This document shows, piece after piece, positions 8,288 to 16,077 of a stretch of DNA of 64,000 nt (its first letter is position 1; the number at the start of each line of letters is the position of its first letter). The DNA lies in NCBI GenBank assembly GCA_050261515.1, contig JBLNDJ010000038.1, forward strand, positions 117,279 through 181,278, written 5' to 3'. Source of the stretch: JBLNDJ01 sp050261515 (GTDB lineage: Bacteria; Acidobacteriota; Terriglobia; Bryobacterales; Bryobacteraceae). The notes below the pieces were generated by a model. It was not told where the DNA came from, made no database searches, and saw only the letters and a list, made by a program, of their open reading frames with translations. A program made the translations under genes and the position numbers.

Positions 8288-9774
8288 GACACGGCCCCCG
8301 CGCTGGTGACGGCCAGCCGCATGATCTCCTCCTGCGTCGTGCGGCCAGGAAGCTCGCCGGCGATGCGTCCCTGCCGCATGACGACGATCCGGTCCGCCAC
8401 CTGCAACAACTCCTGAAGCTCCGAGCTGACCATGAGGATGCCCGCGCCCTCGCGCGCCAGCCGGTCCATAAGCTCAAACACCTCCGCCTTCGCCGCCACG
8501 TCGATGCCGCGCGCGGGCTCGTCGAACAGCAGGATGCGCGCTTTGGCGAACAGCCACTTCGCGATCGCGGCCTTCTGCTGGTTGCCGCCGCTGAGCCGGC
8601 CTGCGCGCTGGAGCGGCGAATCGGCGCGGATGCGAAGCCGCTCGATCAAACCCGCCGCGGCAGCGCGCTCGCGCCCGCGCGAGACGAAGCCGAACCGCCC
8701 GACCGACCGCAGGTTCGCCGCCGTCAGGTTGAAGGCGAGCGGCAGCATCGTGGCGAGCCCGTCGCGCTGGCGGTCTTCCGGAATCAGGCCGAGCCCGGCG
8801 CGCACGGCGTCGCGCGGGCTGCGAATCCGCACCGCGCGCCCGCCGATCCGGACGCTCCCCGCCTCCACACGGTCGATGCCGAACAGCGCGCGGCACAGCT
8901 CGGTGCGGCCTGCGCCGATCAGTCCGGCCAGCCCCACGATCTCGCCCGCGCGGACCGTCAGGCTAACGTCGCGAAACGCCGGCCGGCGCGTGAGCCCCTC
9001 GACGCGCAGCAGCTCGGCGCCCGGCGCGCAGGGCTCCCGATGGTAGAGCGATGTCATCTCGCGCCCCACCATGTACTGGATGATCTGCGGCGTCGAAAGC
9101 CCGTTGAGCGGCCCCGTGTGGACCGATTCGCCGTCGCGCAGGATGGTGACGCGGTCTCCCACCGCGCGCAGCTCGTCGAGCCGGTGCGTGATGTAGATCA
9201 CCCCCATGTTGCGCTCGCGCAGCGCGCGCACGATGCGGAAAACCGCCCTGCTCTCGGCATCCGATAGCGCCGAGGTGGCTTCGTCGAAGATGAGCAGGCT
9301 CGAGCCGTGTTGGATGGCGCGGCAGATCTCGACCATCTGGCGGCCGGCGGGGCTGAGCTTCTCCACGCGCCACGCGGCGTCGAGCGGGAAACCGTGATCG
9401 GCAATGAGCCGCGCTACCGACTCCATCATGCGGCGGCGGTTCACGATGCCGTAGCCGGGCGACGGCTCGCGCCCGAGAAAAATGTTCTCGGCGACAGTAA
9501 GGTGCGGCGCAAGCAGCGATTCCTGGTGCACCATCGCGATGCCGGCGGCAGCCGCTTCGGCAGGCGTGCGGAACCGCGCGGCGCGCCCGCGCCAGACAAT
9601 CTCTCCCGCGTCCGGCTCGAGCATGCCGGCCACGATCTTCATGAGCGTCGATTTGCCCGCGCCGTTTTCGCCCAGCAGCAGATGCACTTCGCCCGCGCCC
9701 GCCGCAAGGTTGCCCGCGCGCAGCGCCGCAATTCCACCGAAGCGCTTCTGGATTTGCTTCAGCTCGAGCAACAC
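8284..9774 (-). CDS. sugar-type ABC transporter ATP-binding protein, double NBD (RbsA/MglA family)
   Basis: The product has 496 residues with two tandem nucleotide-binding domains. The first has Walker A GENGAGKST (about residues 35-43), signature LSPAGRQMVEI and Walker B LLIFDEATSAL. The second has the degenerate Walker A GLIGAGRTEL, signature LSGGNQQK and Walker B ILLFDEPARGIDV. This canonical/degenerate arrangement is diagnostic of RbsA/MglA-type sugar importers, where only one site is fully competent. It lies 12 bases after the fusion-protein gene and overlaps the permease gene by four bases, so all three genes probably form one minus-strand operon. Confidence 0.94.
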   Translation of the reverse strand: MLLELKQIQKRFGGIAALRAGNLAAGAGEVHLLLGENGAGKSTLMKIVAGMLEPDAGEIVWRGRAARFRTPAEAAAAGIAMVHQESLLAPHLTVAENIFLGREPSPGYGIVNRRRMMESVARLIADHGFPLDAAWRVEKLSPAGRQMVEICRAIQHGSSLLIFDEATSALSDAESRAVFRIVRALRERNMGVIYITHRLDELRAVGDRVTILRDGESVHTGPLNGLSTPQIIQYMVGREMTSLYHREPCAPGAELLRVEGLTRRPAFRDVSLTVRAGEIVGLAGLIGAGRTELCRALFGIDRVEAGSVRIGGRAVRIRSPRDAVRAGLGLIPEDRQRDGLATMLPLAFNLTAANLRSVGRFGFVSRGRERAAAAGLIERLRIRADSPLQRAGRLSGGNQQKAAIAKWLFAKARILLFDEPARGIDVAAKAEVFELMDRLAREGAGILMVSSELQELLQVADRIVVMRQGRIAGELPGRTTQEEIMRLAVTSAGAVS

Positions 9775-9786
9775 GGCAGAAACAGT

Positions 9787-10773
9787 TTACATCCTGATCC
9801 GGACCTGGGCCGTGGCGCCGGGCCGGATCGCGGGATTCGGGCTCGTGAAGGGAATCACGACTTCATTTCCGTTGACCGCGGCCACCTGCGCCGGGATCGC
9901 GTCCGGCGCATCGGCGAGCGTCACGAGCGCTTCCTGCCCGGCGCGTACGCGGGCGAGATCCGCCGCCGCGGGCTCGGCAACGGCCTCGAGCGCCGAAAGA
10001 TCCGAGGCGATCTGGAACAGGTCATGGACGTCGGGATCGACCGCGTCGCCCGCCCGCCTGGTGCGCGCGACCACGAGGCCGGTCACCGGCGAGTGAATCT
10101 CGGCGGCGGCCGCGGTGGCCTTGGCGTGATCGAGCGCGTCGGATGCCGCTTCGGCAGTCTGGCGCGCGGCTTCGACGCTCTTGACGATTCCGTCCAGGCG
10201 GTCCTCGGCGCCGCGCGCGAGGCCGGCCGCGATGTCGCGCTCCTGGCGCGCGGCTTCGTATTCCTTCACCGACCTCTCGTAGACGAGCCGCGGCGTGGCG
10301 CCTTCTCTGACGAGCATCTGCTGGCGCTGGCGGGCGCGGTCGGCGCGGTCGAGATCCGCCTGCGCGCGCGCGGCTTCCGAACGGGCCCTCGATGCCTCGG
10401 CTCGCGCGACGATCAGTTTCGCTTCGAGATCGCGCAGCCGCTCCCCGGCGCGCTCGAACCGGGCGGTGGCGGCTTCCTGCTCGGAATTGATCGATGCGTT
10501 GCCGATGCGTCCAAGGAGCTGGCCTTCGTAGACCTCGTCGCCCACGTCGGCCAGCAGCGATTCCACCGTGCCTTCGACCGGCACGGCGACGGCCGTGACC
10601 TTGCGGGCGCGGATGCGCGCGGGGACGACGAGGTCGCCCGCCGGGGGCTGCGGCACAGCGGCGGGCTTGGCTGGAGGCGTGGGAGCGGCAGGCCGGCGCA
10701 GCGAGTACAGCGCGCCTATGGCCACCGCTACCAGCGCAAGCACGCCTGCCGCCACCACCGTTTTCGCGGGCAT
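9787..10773 (-). CDS. HlyD/AcrA-type periplasmic membrane fusion protein
   Basis: The product has 328 residues with an N-terminal membrane anchor (VVAAGVLALVAVAIGALYSL), then a proline-rich linker and a lipoyl half-motif (VEGTVESLLADVGDEVYEGQ). A long alpha-helical hairpin rich in Ala, Arg and Glu spans about residues 95-215, followed by the second lipoyl half (IHSPVTGLVVARTRRAGDAV) and a beta-barrel/MP domain. This is the layout of adaptor proteins that link an inner-membrane pump to an outer-membrane channel. No RND pump, MacB-type exporter or TolC gene is nearby; the next gene downstream is an importer-type ATPase. ATG 10773 is abutted by GGGAGG with almost no spacer, which is unusual for a ribosome binding site. 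Confidence 0.88.
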   Translation of the reverse strand: MPAKTVVAAGVLALVAVAIGALYSLRRPAAPTPPAKPAAVPQPPAGDLVVPARIRARKVTAVAVPVEGTVESLLADVGDEVYEGQLLGRIGNASINSEQEAATARFERAGERLRDLEAKLIVARAEASRARSEAARAQADLDRADRARQRQQMLVREGATPRLVYERSVKEYEAARQERDIAAGLARGAEDRLDGIVKSVEAARQTAEAASDALDHAKATAAAAEIHSPVTGLVVARTRRAGDAVDPDVHDLFQIASDLSALEAVAEPAAADLARVRAGQEALVTLADAPDAIPAQVAAVNGNEVVIPFTSPNPAIRPGATAQVRIRM

Positions 10774-10841
10774 CCTCCCGATGATAAACGGAACGCCCGC
10801 GGCCCGTCGTAGATGCTTGGGAACACACCGCGAAGCCGAGT

Positions 10842-10850
10842 TGATATACT
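10842..10850 (+). promoter_or_regulatory. extended -10 promoter element for the zinc-ribbon gene
   Basis: TGaTATACT (TG at 10842-10843, hexamer 10845-10850) lies about 40 bases upstream of ATG 10890 in the divergent gap. No good -35 is present at normal spacing, which is tolerated when TGn precedes the hexamer. A strong ribosome binding site AGGAGG at 10879-10884 follows. Confidence 0.5.
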
Positions 10851-10889
10851 TCAGCGAGTAGGCGGTGCTGCTGCCCTCAGGAGGTCCCC

Positions 10890-11174
10890 ATGTCGGATAT
10901 GCGGTTGGGCGATGTTGTTGACGATTTCTGTGTGAAGTGCCGCCGCATCACCAACCATTCGATCGTATCGTTGATGAACGGCGCGCCGGCCAAGATGCGT
11001 TGTCGCACCTGCTACCACGAGCACGATTTCCGCAACTGCGAGCCGCCGCCGAAGAAAGACCCGAAGAAGGAAGCGCTGTTCAAGGAAGTGCTCTCCACAA
11101 TCGACCCGCAGGCCGCCGCCGCCAAGCCGGCCGAGGAAAAGAAACCGCGGGCGCGCAAAAAGTCGGCGCCGTAG
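10890..11174 (+). CDS. small zinc-ribbon protein with basic C-terminal tail
   Basis: The product has 94 residues. Two CxxC knuckles (Cys14/Cys17 in FCVKC and Cys38/Cys41 in CRTC) form a zinc ribbon with a 20-residue spacer. The last third is a lysine/alanine/proline tail (KKDPKKEALFKEV ... KKPRARKKSAP). A strong AGGAGG ribosome binding site ends 5 bases before ATG. No signal peptide is seen, so the protein is probably cytoplasmic. The fold and basic tail suggest nucleic-acid or ribosome binding, but that is inference; I do not recognise a characterised family. It converges with the secreted unknown at 11181, with only 6 bases between the stops. Confidence 0.82.
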   Translation: MSDMRLGDVVDDFCVKCRRITNHSIVSLMNGAPAKMRCRTCYHEHDFRNCEPPPKKDPKKEALFKEVLSTIDPQAAAAKPAEEKKPRARKKSAP

Positions 11175-11180
11175 AATTCC

Positions 11181-12218
11181 TCAATCCGCCGCGCAGCCCG
11201 CGTGCGGAGCGCCGCCGGCGGCAGCCATCTCGAAGCGCGAGCCGCTGTACTGACGCACCAGGAAGTAGACGGTTTGCACCGGGTCCTCGTCCTCGGACGG
11301 ATCCGGCTTGTCCAGTTCCATCGCGACCTGCCAGTGGTCCCTCATCCGGGTGCAAGCCCGCGCGTACCGCAGGCGGCCGGTCAGGCCCGGCCTGTGCAGC
11401 CGCCGCTCCACCGCCGGCGCGGATCTCGTCTGCATCTCGCCCCATGGCGCCGTCAGCCATTCATCGGCGAACTCCCATGGCGTCAGGGCGACCGGGTCGA
11501 TCCGCACCGCCTGCGCGGCGTCCACACGGAAGCGAAGCACGTGCGTGCGCGTGACCGCCGGATCGATGGTGCGGCCCTCGAGCTCGATCCTCACCCGGTC
11601 CGGACGCATCTCCGCGCGGTACTCGCCGCGCACCGCGCTGTGGGAATCCCGATAGACCACGCGCGCCGTCCCTGCCCCCGCCGGGAGCCGGTACAGGGTG
11701 AATTCCAGAACGCGGGGCCGGCCGCCGCAGTCCGGCTCGCGTCCGGCCACAAGCGCGAGGCGGTCGCCGTGGTCGTCGGACGGCGAAAAATTCACGCCCA
11801 CGATGGTCCGGCCGTGCGAGTCGAGCGCGAGAACCGGGCCGCCCGGCGTCCATTCGTACAGCAACGCGGAATCCCGTGTGCCGCACGGGGCCGTGACTCC
11901 GGCGACGATCAGCAGGGCGTCCGTATCCGCCAGCGGATGCGTCACATCGAGCGTCCCCACCTCCTCGCTCAGGCCCGCCCGGGCGATCCCATCCCGCAGC
12001 TTCGCCAGCAGCGCCTCCGCATCCGGCTTCTTCGGAAGCTGCGTTTCGATCCACTCGCGCAGGTACCGCTCGAAGCGCGCGACGAGCGGGCGGGCGGCGT
12101 CGGGATCGTCCTCTGGGACGTAGCGCAGGCGGTCGGCGGAATCCGCCAGGCGATCGAGAGCGCTGTCCTGGCCGCATAGGACGCACGCCGTAAGCAGGAC
12201 GAGAGCCGCTGCCTTCAT
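11181..12218 (-). CDS. secreted or lipoprotein hypothetical protein
   Basis: The chosen start is ATG 12218, which overlaps the DUF362 stop as ATGA and opens with a signal sequence (MKAAALVLLTACVLCGQ); an ATG 21 bases upstream is less likely. The product has 345 residues. LLTAC could be a lipobox. The N-terminal third is helical (DRLADSADRLRYVPEDDPDA, then FERYLREWIETQLPKK). The remainder is beta-rich with several Cys residues (GVTAPCGTRDSAL, AGREPDCGGRP, and GGAPHAGCA at the C-terminus), perhaps a propeller-like or lipocalin-like fold. It is the last gene of the five-gene operon. I do not recognise the family and propose no function. Confidence 0.75.
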   Translation of the reverse strand: MKAAALVLLTACVLCGQDSALDRLADSADRLRYVPEDDPDAARPLVARFERYLREWIETQLPKKPDAEALLAKLRDGIARAGLSEEVGTLDVTHPLADTDALLIVAGVTAPCGTRDSALLYEWTPGGPVLALDSHGRTIVGVNFSPSDDHGDRLALVAGREPDCGGRPRVLEFTLYRLPAGAGTARVVYRDSHSAVRGEYRAEMRPDRVRIELEGRTIDPAVTRTHVLRFRVDAAQAVRIDPVALTPWEFADEWLTAPWGEMQTRSAPAVERRLHRPGLTGRLRYARACTRMRDHWQVAMELDKPDPSEDEDPVQTVYFLVRQYSGSRFEMAAAGGAPHAGCAAD

Positions 12219-13168
12219 GCCAGCCTCAGGGCCTTCCATTGATCGATCAGCCGGAACTCGGTCTCGACGCTGCGGATCGATTCGCCGATCTGGCGTACGT
12301 TACCCTCGCTCGCCTGGCCGTTCGACTCAGCGAGCAGAAGATAGCCGATCGCCGCCGGATTGATGCGCATGATGCGGCAACAGGTGGCGTCCACCGCGAC
12401 CGGGTCCGCGCCGCCCACCAGCACGCCGGCTGCCTTCGGCGTTCCCTGAATCGGGCCGTTGCCTTCCATGCCCACGATGCCGTCCACGATCGAGAACGTG
12501 CGCGGGAACAGCGTGTGCAGGTCGGCGATCGACTCGCTGATGCCCGCCCAGTGCAGCACGTTCTTCGGCCAGCCGTAGACGCCGCCGGGCACCAGGCCGA
12601 ACAGGTTCTTCATGCTCAGCGTGGCGCCGACCCAGTGGTGGCACTTCATCTTCGGGATCGTGACCAGCAGGTCGCAGCCGAGCGCGGTGTTCGGCAGATA
12701 GAGCGAGCGCAGGCGCGAGTGCGCGCGCGGCACGGCGACCCGCGTCACGTCGTCGAGGTTGAGGTCCGTGAACAGGTCCTCGAACTTCGGAACGGCGGAG
12801 AAGTACCCGGCAGCCTCGGCAAGTTCCAGCGTGTTGCGCCTGTGGCCGGGGCCTTCGGCAATACGGACGCTCGCGGCGCCGGACGCTCGGAACGCCTCGA
12901 GCACGGCCTCGACCAGCACCGGATGCGTGTTGATTGTGGTGCCCGGGTCGAACTCGACCAGGTTCGGCTTGAGGACGACGCGCTTGCCCTGCACGTCGAG
13001 CCGGTGCTCGGCGATAAGCCGGCGCACGAGGTCAAGCAGGTCGTCGGAATAGGAGACCGCGCGCAGGATGGAAACCGGCGGCGCGGGCCCGCGCTGTTTC
13101 CGCGCGCATCCGGCAAGCGCGGCGCCGCCCGCCGCGGCAACCGCTTCGCGGCGCGTGAGACGGCTCAT
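12215..13168 (-). CDS. DUF362 domain-containing protein, Tat-type lipoprotein
   Basis: The chosen start is ATG 13168, overlapping the upstream stop (ATGA). The product has 317 residues and begins MSRLTRREAVAAAGGAALAGC, which joins an RR-type signal and an LAGC lipobox. The body matches DUF362: KRVVLKPNLVEFDPGTTINT, then LVTIPKMKCHHWVGATLSMK, and the Gly-rich DGIVGMEGNGPIQGTPKA. DUF362 proteins are often predicted iron-sulfur or metal-related proteins of unknown function. The ferredoxin part seen in some members is absent here. Coupling to an alpha-toroid protein is a pairing I believe recurs in Acidobacteria and Planctomycetes, but I could not check this. Confidence 0.88.
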   Translation of the reverse strand: MSRLTRREAVAAAGGAALAGCARKQRGPAPPVSILRAVSYSDDLLDLVRRLIAEHRLDVQGKRVVLKPNLVEFDPGTTINTHPVLVEAVLEAFRASGAASVRIAEGPGHRRNTLELAEAAGYFSAVPKFEDLFTDLNLDDVTRVAVPRAHSRLRSLYLPNTALGCDLLVTIPKMKCHHWVGATLSMKNLFGLVPGGVYGWPKNVLHWAGISESIADLHTLFPRTFSIVDGIVGMEGNGPIQGTPKAAGVLVGGADPVAVDATCCRIMRINPAAIGYLLLAESNGQASEGNVRQIGESIRSVETEFRLIDQWKALRLA

Positions 13169-14013
13169 GCGCGCTCCTCCAGAAACACGTTCCGCCCCTG
13201 GCGCGCGCGGTCCGCGATCGCAGCGAGCGCCGAATCCATCAGCGTTCTGGCGGGAATGCCGGCCGGCCGCTCGGGCGCCGCCGCGCCCTGTGCGAGCAGC
13301 CCGAGTTCCAGCCACGCGAGCCCTTCGAGCGAACGGCAGGCGCGAAAATGCTCCTTTGCTTTCGCAACGGAGCGCGCCAGGCGGCCTTTCTCGATGCCAT
13401 GCAGAGCCAGAAGCGCAATGCCCGTCGTTTCCGGATACGAGTCCGACTGAAAGCCCAGCGCGCTCGAGGAGCCGTGATTCCAGCCGCCGTCCGCGCACAT
13501 GCGGTCCAGCAGAAACCGCCGCCCCTGGGCGATGCGCTCGCCGAGCCGCGCGCCGGAGTTGCGCCGCGCCGCCTTGCCGAGCGCCAGCAGAGTGAGCGAC
13601 GTGGGAACCACCCACCCCGCCGTGCCCGGATACCACGACCAGCCCGGCGTGTTGTTCTCCGAAAGCGCCGCGGCGCCGCGCATCCACTGCCGCAGCCGGA
13701 AGACGAAGCCCGAGTCGCGGTTCGATTGCGAGAGCATCCACTCGACCGCGCGGGGTTCGGCCGCCGGGCCGCAACCGGCGAGAGCGGCGAGCGCCGTCAC
13801 CCAGGTGCTCTCTTCGACCGACGGACGCGGCGCGAATCCGCCGTCCGGGCGCTGATTGCGCGCGAGCCATCGGCGGCCGCGCGCCGCGGCGGGGTCATCG
13901 CCCGCGAGCGCGAGCAGGGCGTAGGCGGTAGGTTCCGTCCACGAGGAAGAGCCTTCCCGGTATCCCCAGCCGCCATCGGAATTCTGCGCGGCGATGAGCG
14001 TCTCTATCGTCAA
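13165..14013 (-). CDS. alpha-toroid (prenyltransferase/squalene-cyclase repeat) protein
   Basis: The product has 282 residues. TTG 14013 is the first possible start because TGA immediately precedes it in frame; no ATG is available near the N-terminus. QW-type repeats are visible: QNSDGGWGY (residues 10-18), NQRPDGGFAPR (about 51-61) and DGGWNHGSSS (about 170). Each is followed by an alanine-rich helix pair, as in squalene-hopene cyclases and prenyltransferase beta subunits. At less than half the length of a hopene cyclase and with no DxDD motif, it is unlikely to be a full terpene cyclase. It overlaps the DUF362 gene by four bases. The enzymatic role is unknown. Confidence 0.85.
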   Translation of the reverse strand: MTIETLIAAQNSDGGWGYREGSSSWTEPTAYALLALAGDDPAAARGRRWLARNQRPDGGFAPRPSVEESTWVTALAALAGCGPAAEPRAVEWMLSQSNRDSGFVFRLRQWMRGAAALSENNTPGWSWYPGTAGWVVPTSLTLLALGKAARRNSGARLGERIAQGRRFLLDRMCADGGWNHGSSSALGFQSDSYPETTGIALLALHGIEKGRLARSVAKAKEHFRACRSLEGLAWLELGLLAQGAAAPERPAGIPARTLMDSALAAIADRARQGRNVFLEERA

Positions 14014-14024
14014 TCAGGGCCAGC

Positions 14025-14732
14025 TTACAACAAGACCGCGCGATCCGGCGCGCTCATCTTCTCGGCTGCAATGCGCAGGACGAGGCGGGGCGCCTGTGCC
14101 GCACGCGGCAGAAGGAACGCCATCAGTTCGCGCGGGCGCTTCGGATACGTCTGCTTCAGGACCCAGCCCACGCCTTTCTGCACCATCTGATCCGGGTCTC
14201 GCAGCAGCGCGTCCGCAAGCTCGAAGATCGCCGCCGTGTTCCTCCCCTGCTTGGCTTCCTGAAGCATCGCGACGATCGCGGCGCGCCGCTTCCAGCGGTT
14301 CTTCGATGCCGCCCACGGGCGCAGGCGCGCGATCAGTTCCGGCTCGTTGGCGATCGCGCCGGCCAGCAGCCAGGACGCCACTCCGTCGCAGTTCGCCCAG
14401 TTGTGCACGTAGCGGTCGAGCCACCGCTCGAACACGGCAAACTCCGCCGCGCCCGCCTGCTTCGCCAGGCGCCGGTAGATCACGATCGCAAGCGAGCCCT
14501 CTTCGAGCCGCCCGCTCTTCCATAGCTCATTGGCGAACCGCAGCCGCTGCGCGGCCGGCCAGCGCTTCACCTCGGCGTGAGCGATGCGCGCGATCGCCTT
14601 CACGTCCGGCGAGCGCACGCCGTGCGGGTTCACCGGCTCGACGAAGAAGTTCACGACCCCGCGGCGGAAATCTTCATCGGCGCGAGCATGCATCTCCGCC
14701 CGCACGCGGGCGAGCAGTTCGTCCACGGTCAT
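14025..14732 (-). CDS. DNA alkylation repeat protein (AlkD-like DNA glycosylase)
   Basis: The chosen start is ATG 14732, overlapping the CorC-like stop (ATGA). The product has 235 residues made of HEAT-like helical repeats. The AlkD active-site pattern is visible: NWANCDGV gives Trp112 and Asp116, a run of arginines follows at 146-150 (NRWKRR), and VQKGVGWVLKQ gives Trp190. The W-x3-D spacing and the later Trp match Bacillus cereus AlkD (W109, D113, W187). Members excise 3-methyladenine and 7-methylguanine from DNA without base flipping. It is odd to find it translationally coupled to a membrane transporter-like gene. The next gene follows after an 11-base gap. Confidence 0.88.
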   Translation of the reverse strand: MTVDELLARVRAEMHARADEDFRRGVVNFFVEPVNPHGVRSPDVKAIARIAHAEVKRWPAAQRLRFANELWKSGRLEEGSLAIVIYRRLAKQAGAAEFAVFERWLDRYVHNWANCDGVASWLLAGAIANEPELIARLRPWAASKNRWKRRAAIVAMLQEAKQGRNTAAIFELADALLRDPDQMVQKGVGWVLKQTYPKRPRELMAFLLPRAAQAPRLVLRIAAEKMSAPDRAVLL

Positions 14733-16054
14733 CGCTCGATCCGAACGCGCGCGATGCGCTTGTTGTCCATCTCGAGAATCGTGAAGCGCCGGCCTTCGTA
14801 CTCGAGCCACTCCCCGGCCTGCGGAATATAGCCGAACCGGAACAGCAGGAACCCGGCCAGCGTCTCGAAGCCCGCGTTCGGCGGCAGCGCGATGCCGTAC
14901 TGCGATTCGAGATCGCGTATGCTGGCCGTGCCCTCGAGCTCGATGAGCGGGCTCGTCAGCGACGGCCGCGGGCGGTGCGCGTCGTGTTCGTCCTCGATCT
15001 CGCCGAAGACCTGTTCGAGAACGTCTTCGAACGTGACCAGGCCTGTGATGGTGCCGAACTCATCGACCACCATCGCCATGTGCGCGTGGTTGTGGCGGAA
15101 CTCGTCCACCATCTGGTCGAGCGGCTTGCTCTCGGGCACCACCAGAAGTTTGCGAAGCAGCGGGCGCAGGTGGAACACCGGCCCGGGCATCTTCAGCCGC
15201 TCGGCCGAGCGCATGCGTTGCCACACCGGCAGCAGGTCCTTGTAATGCAGGAAGCCGACGATCTGCTCCGGGGTGCGCTCGTAGACGGGTACGCGCGTGT
15301 ACTGGCTCTCGATCAGGACGCGCAGCACGTGATCGAGCGAGGCGTCCACCGGAATCGAGACCATGTCGTGGCGCGGCGCCATCACCTCGCGCACGGAAAC
15401 CGCGGGCAAGTCGAGGACATGACGCACGGCCGATTCCTGGAACGCCGTCATCCTTCCGCCCGCTCGCACCGAACTCGCGATGAGCTTCAGCTCCTCGACC
15501 GAGTGTGCGCCCTGGCTCTCCTCCGCGCGCAGCCCGAGCAGCCGCGACACGGCCGAAGAAGCGCGTTCCAGCACGTAAATGAACGGCTGCGAAACGCGGT
15601 AGAACACCAGCAGCAGCGGCGCGGCAACTACCGAAAATCCTTCGGCCTTTTTGATACCGACGTTCTTCGGCACTACCTCGCCGAGCACCACCATGAAGAA
15701 CGTGAGCAACAGGAAGGCGATCACGAAGCTGACGCCGCCCGCGATCGCCTCGGTCTGCGGCGTGATCCACGGGTGGAAGGCGGTCATCAGGGCGCGGTAC
15801 ACGGTGTCTTCGCCGGCCCAGCCAAGCCCGAGTCCGGCGAGCGTGACTCCGACCTGCACGGTGGAAAGCAGGCGTTCGGGCCGCGCCAGCAGGTTGATGG
15901 CGGCTTGGGCGCCGACGTTGCCCGCCGCAGCCAGCTCGCGCAGCCGCGACTGCCGCGCCGAAATCAGCGACACCTCGGCGGAAGCGAAAAACGCATTGCA
16001 GGCTATGATGAAAATCAAAAGTAGAATGCGGTAACCCAGGTAACTTTCGTCCAT
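14729..16054 (-). CDS. CNNM/CorC-HlyC family membrane protein (DUF21-CBS-CorC_HlyC)
   Basis: The product has 441 residues. Residues ~1-180 form the DUF21 transmembrane domain (ILLLIFIIACNAFFASAEVS at the N-terminus; GEVVPKNVGIKKAEGFSV, the typical GE(V/I)xPK motif). A CBS pair follows at about 200-330 (PRHDMVSIPVDASLDHVL, YTRVPVYE), then the C-terminal CorC_HlyC domain. Members are linked to Mg/Co efflux or Na/Mg exchange; older annotations as hemolysins are misleading. It is the first gene of the minus-strand operon. It is divergent from the acylase gene with only 23 bases between starts, so promoters must overlap coding sequence. Confidence 0.93.
   Translation of the reverse strand: MDESYLGYRILLLIFIIACNAFFASAEVSLISARQSRLRELAAAGNVGAQAAINLLARPERLLSTVQVGVTLAGLGLGWAGEDTVYRALMTAFHPWITPQTEAIAGGVSFVIAFLLLTFFMVVLGEVVPKNVGIKKAEGFSVVAAPLLLVFYRVSQPFIYVLERASSAVSRLLGLRAEESQGAHSVEELKLIASSVRAGGRMTAFQESAVRHVLDLPAVSVREVMAPRHDMVSIPVDASLDHVLRVLIESQYTRVPVYERTPEQIVGFLHYKDLLPVWQRMRSAERLKMPGPVFHLRPLLRKLLVVPESKPLDQMVDEFRHNHAHMAMVVDEFGTITGLVTFEDVLEQVFGEIEDEHDAHRPRPSLTSPLIELEGTASIRDLESQYGIALPPNAGFETLAGFLLFRFGYIPQAGEWLEYEGRRFTILEMDNKRIARVRIER
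16022..16027 (+). promoter_or_regulatory. candidate -10 hexamer for the acylase gene, inside the corC-like 5' end
   Basis: TAGAAT at 16022-16027 lies about 50 bases before GTG 16078, within the first codons of the divergent gene. A TTGCAG at 15996-16001 is 20 bases away, longer than usual. The same TAGAAT hexamer precedes several other genes in this window. Confidence 0.35.
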
Positions 16055-16077
16055 AAGCGTTCCAGTAAAATCGTGGA

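Noticed and set aside
14729..16054. Hemolysin
   Set aside because: The HlyC/CorC label is historical; DUF21, CBS and CorC_HlyC domains indicate an ion-transport-type protein.
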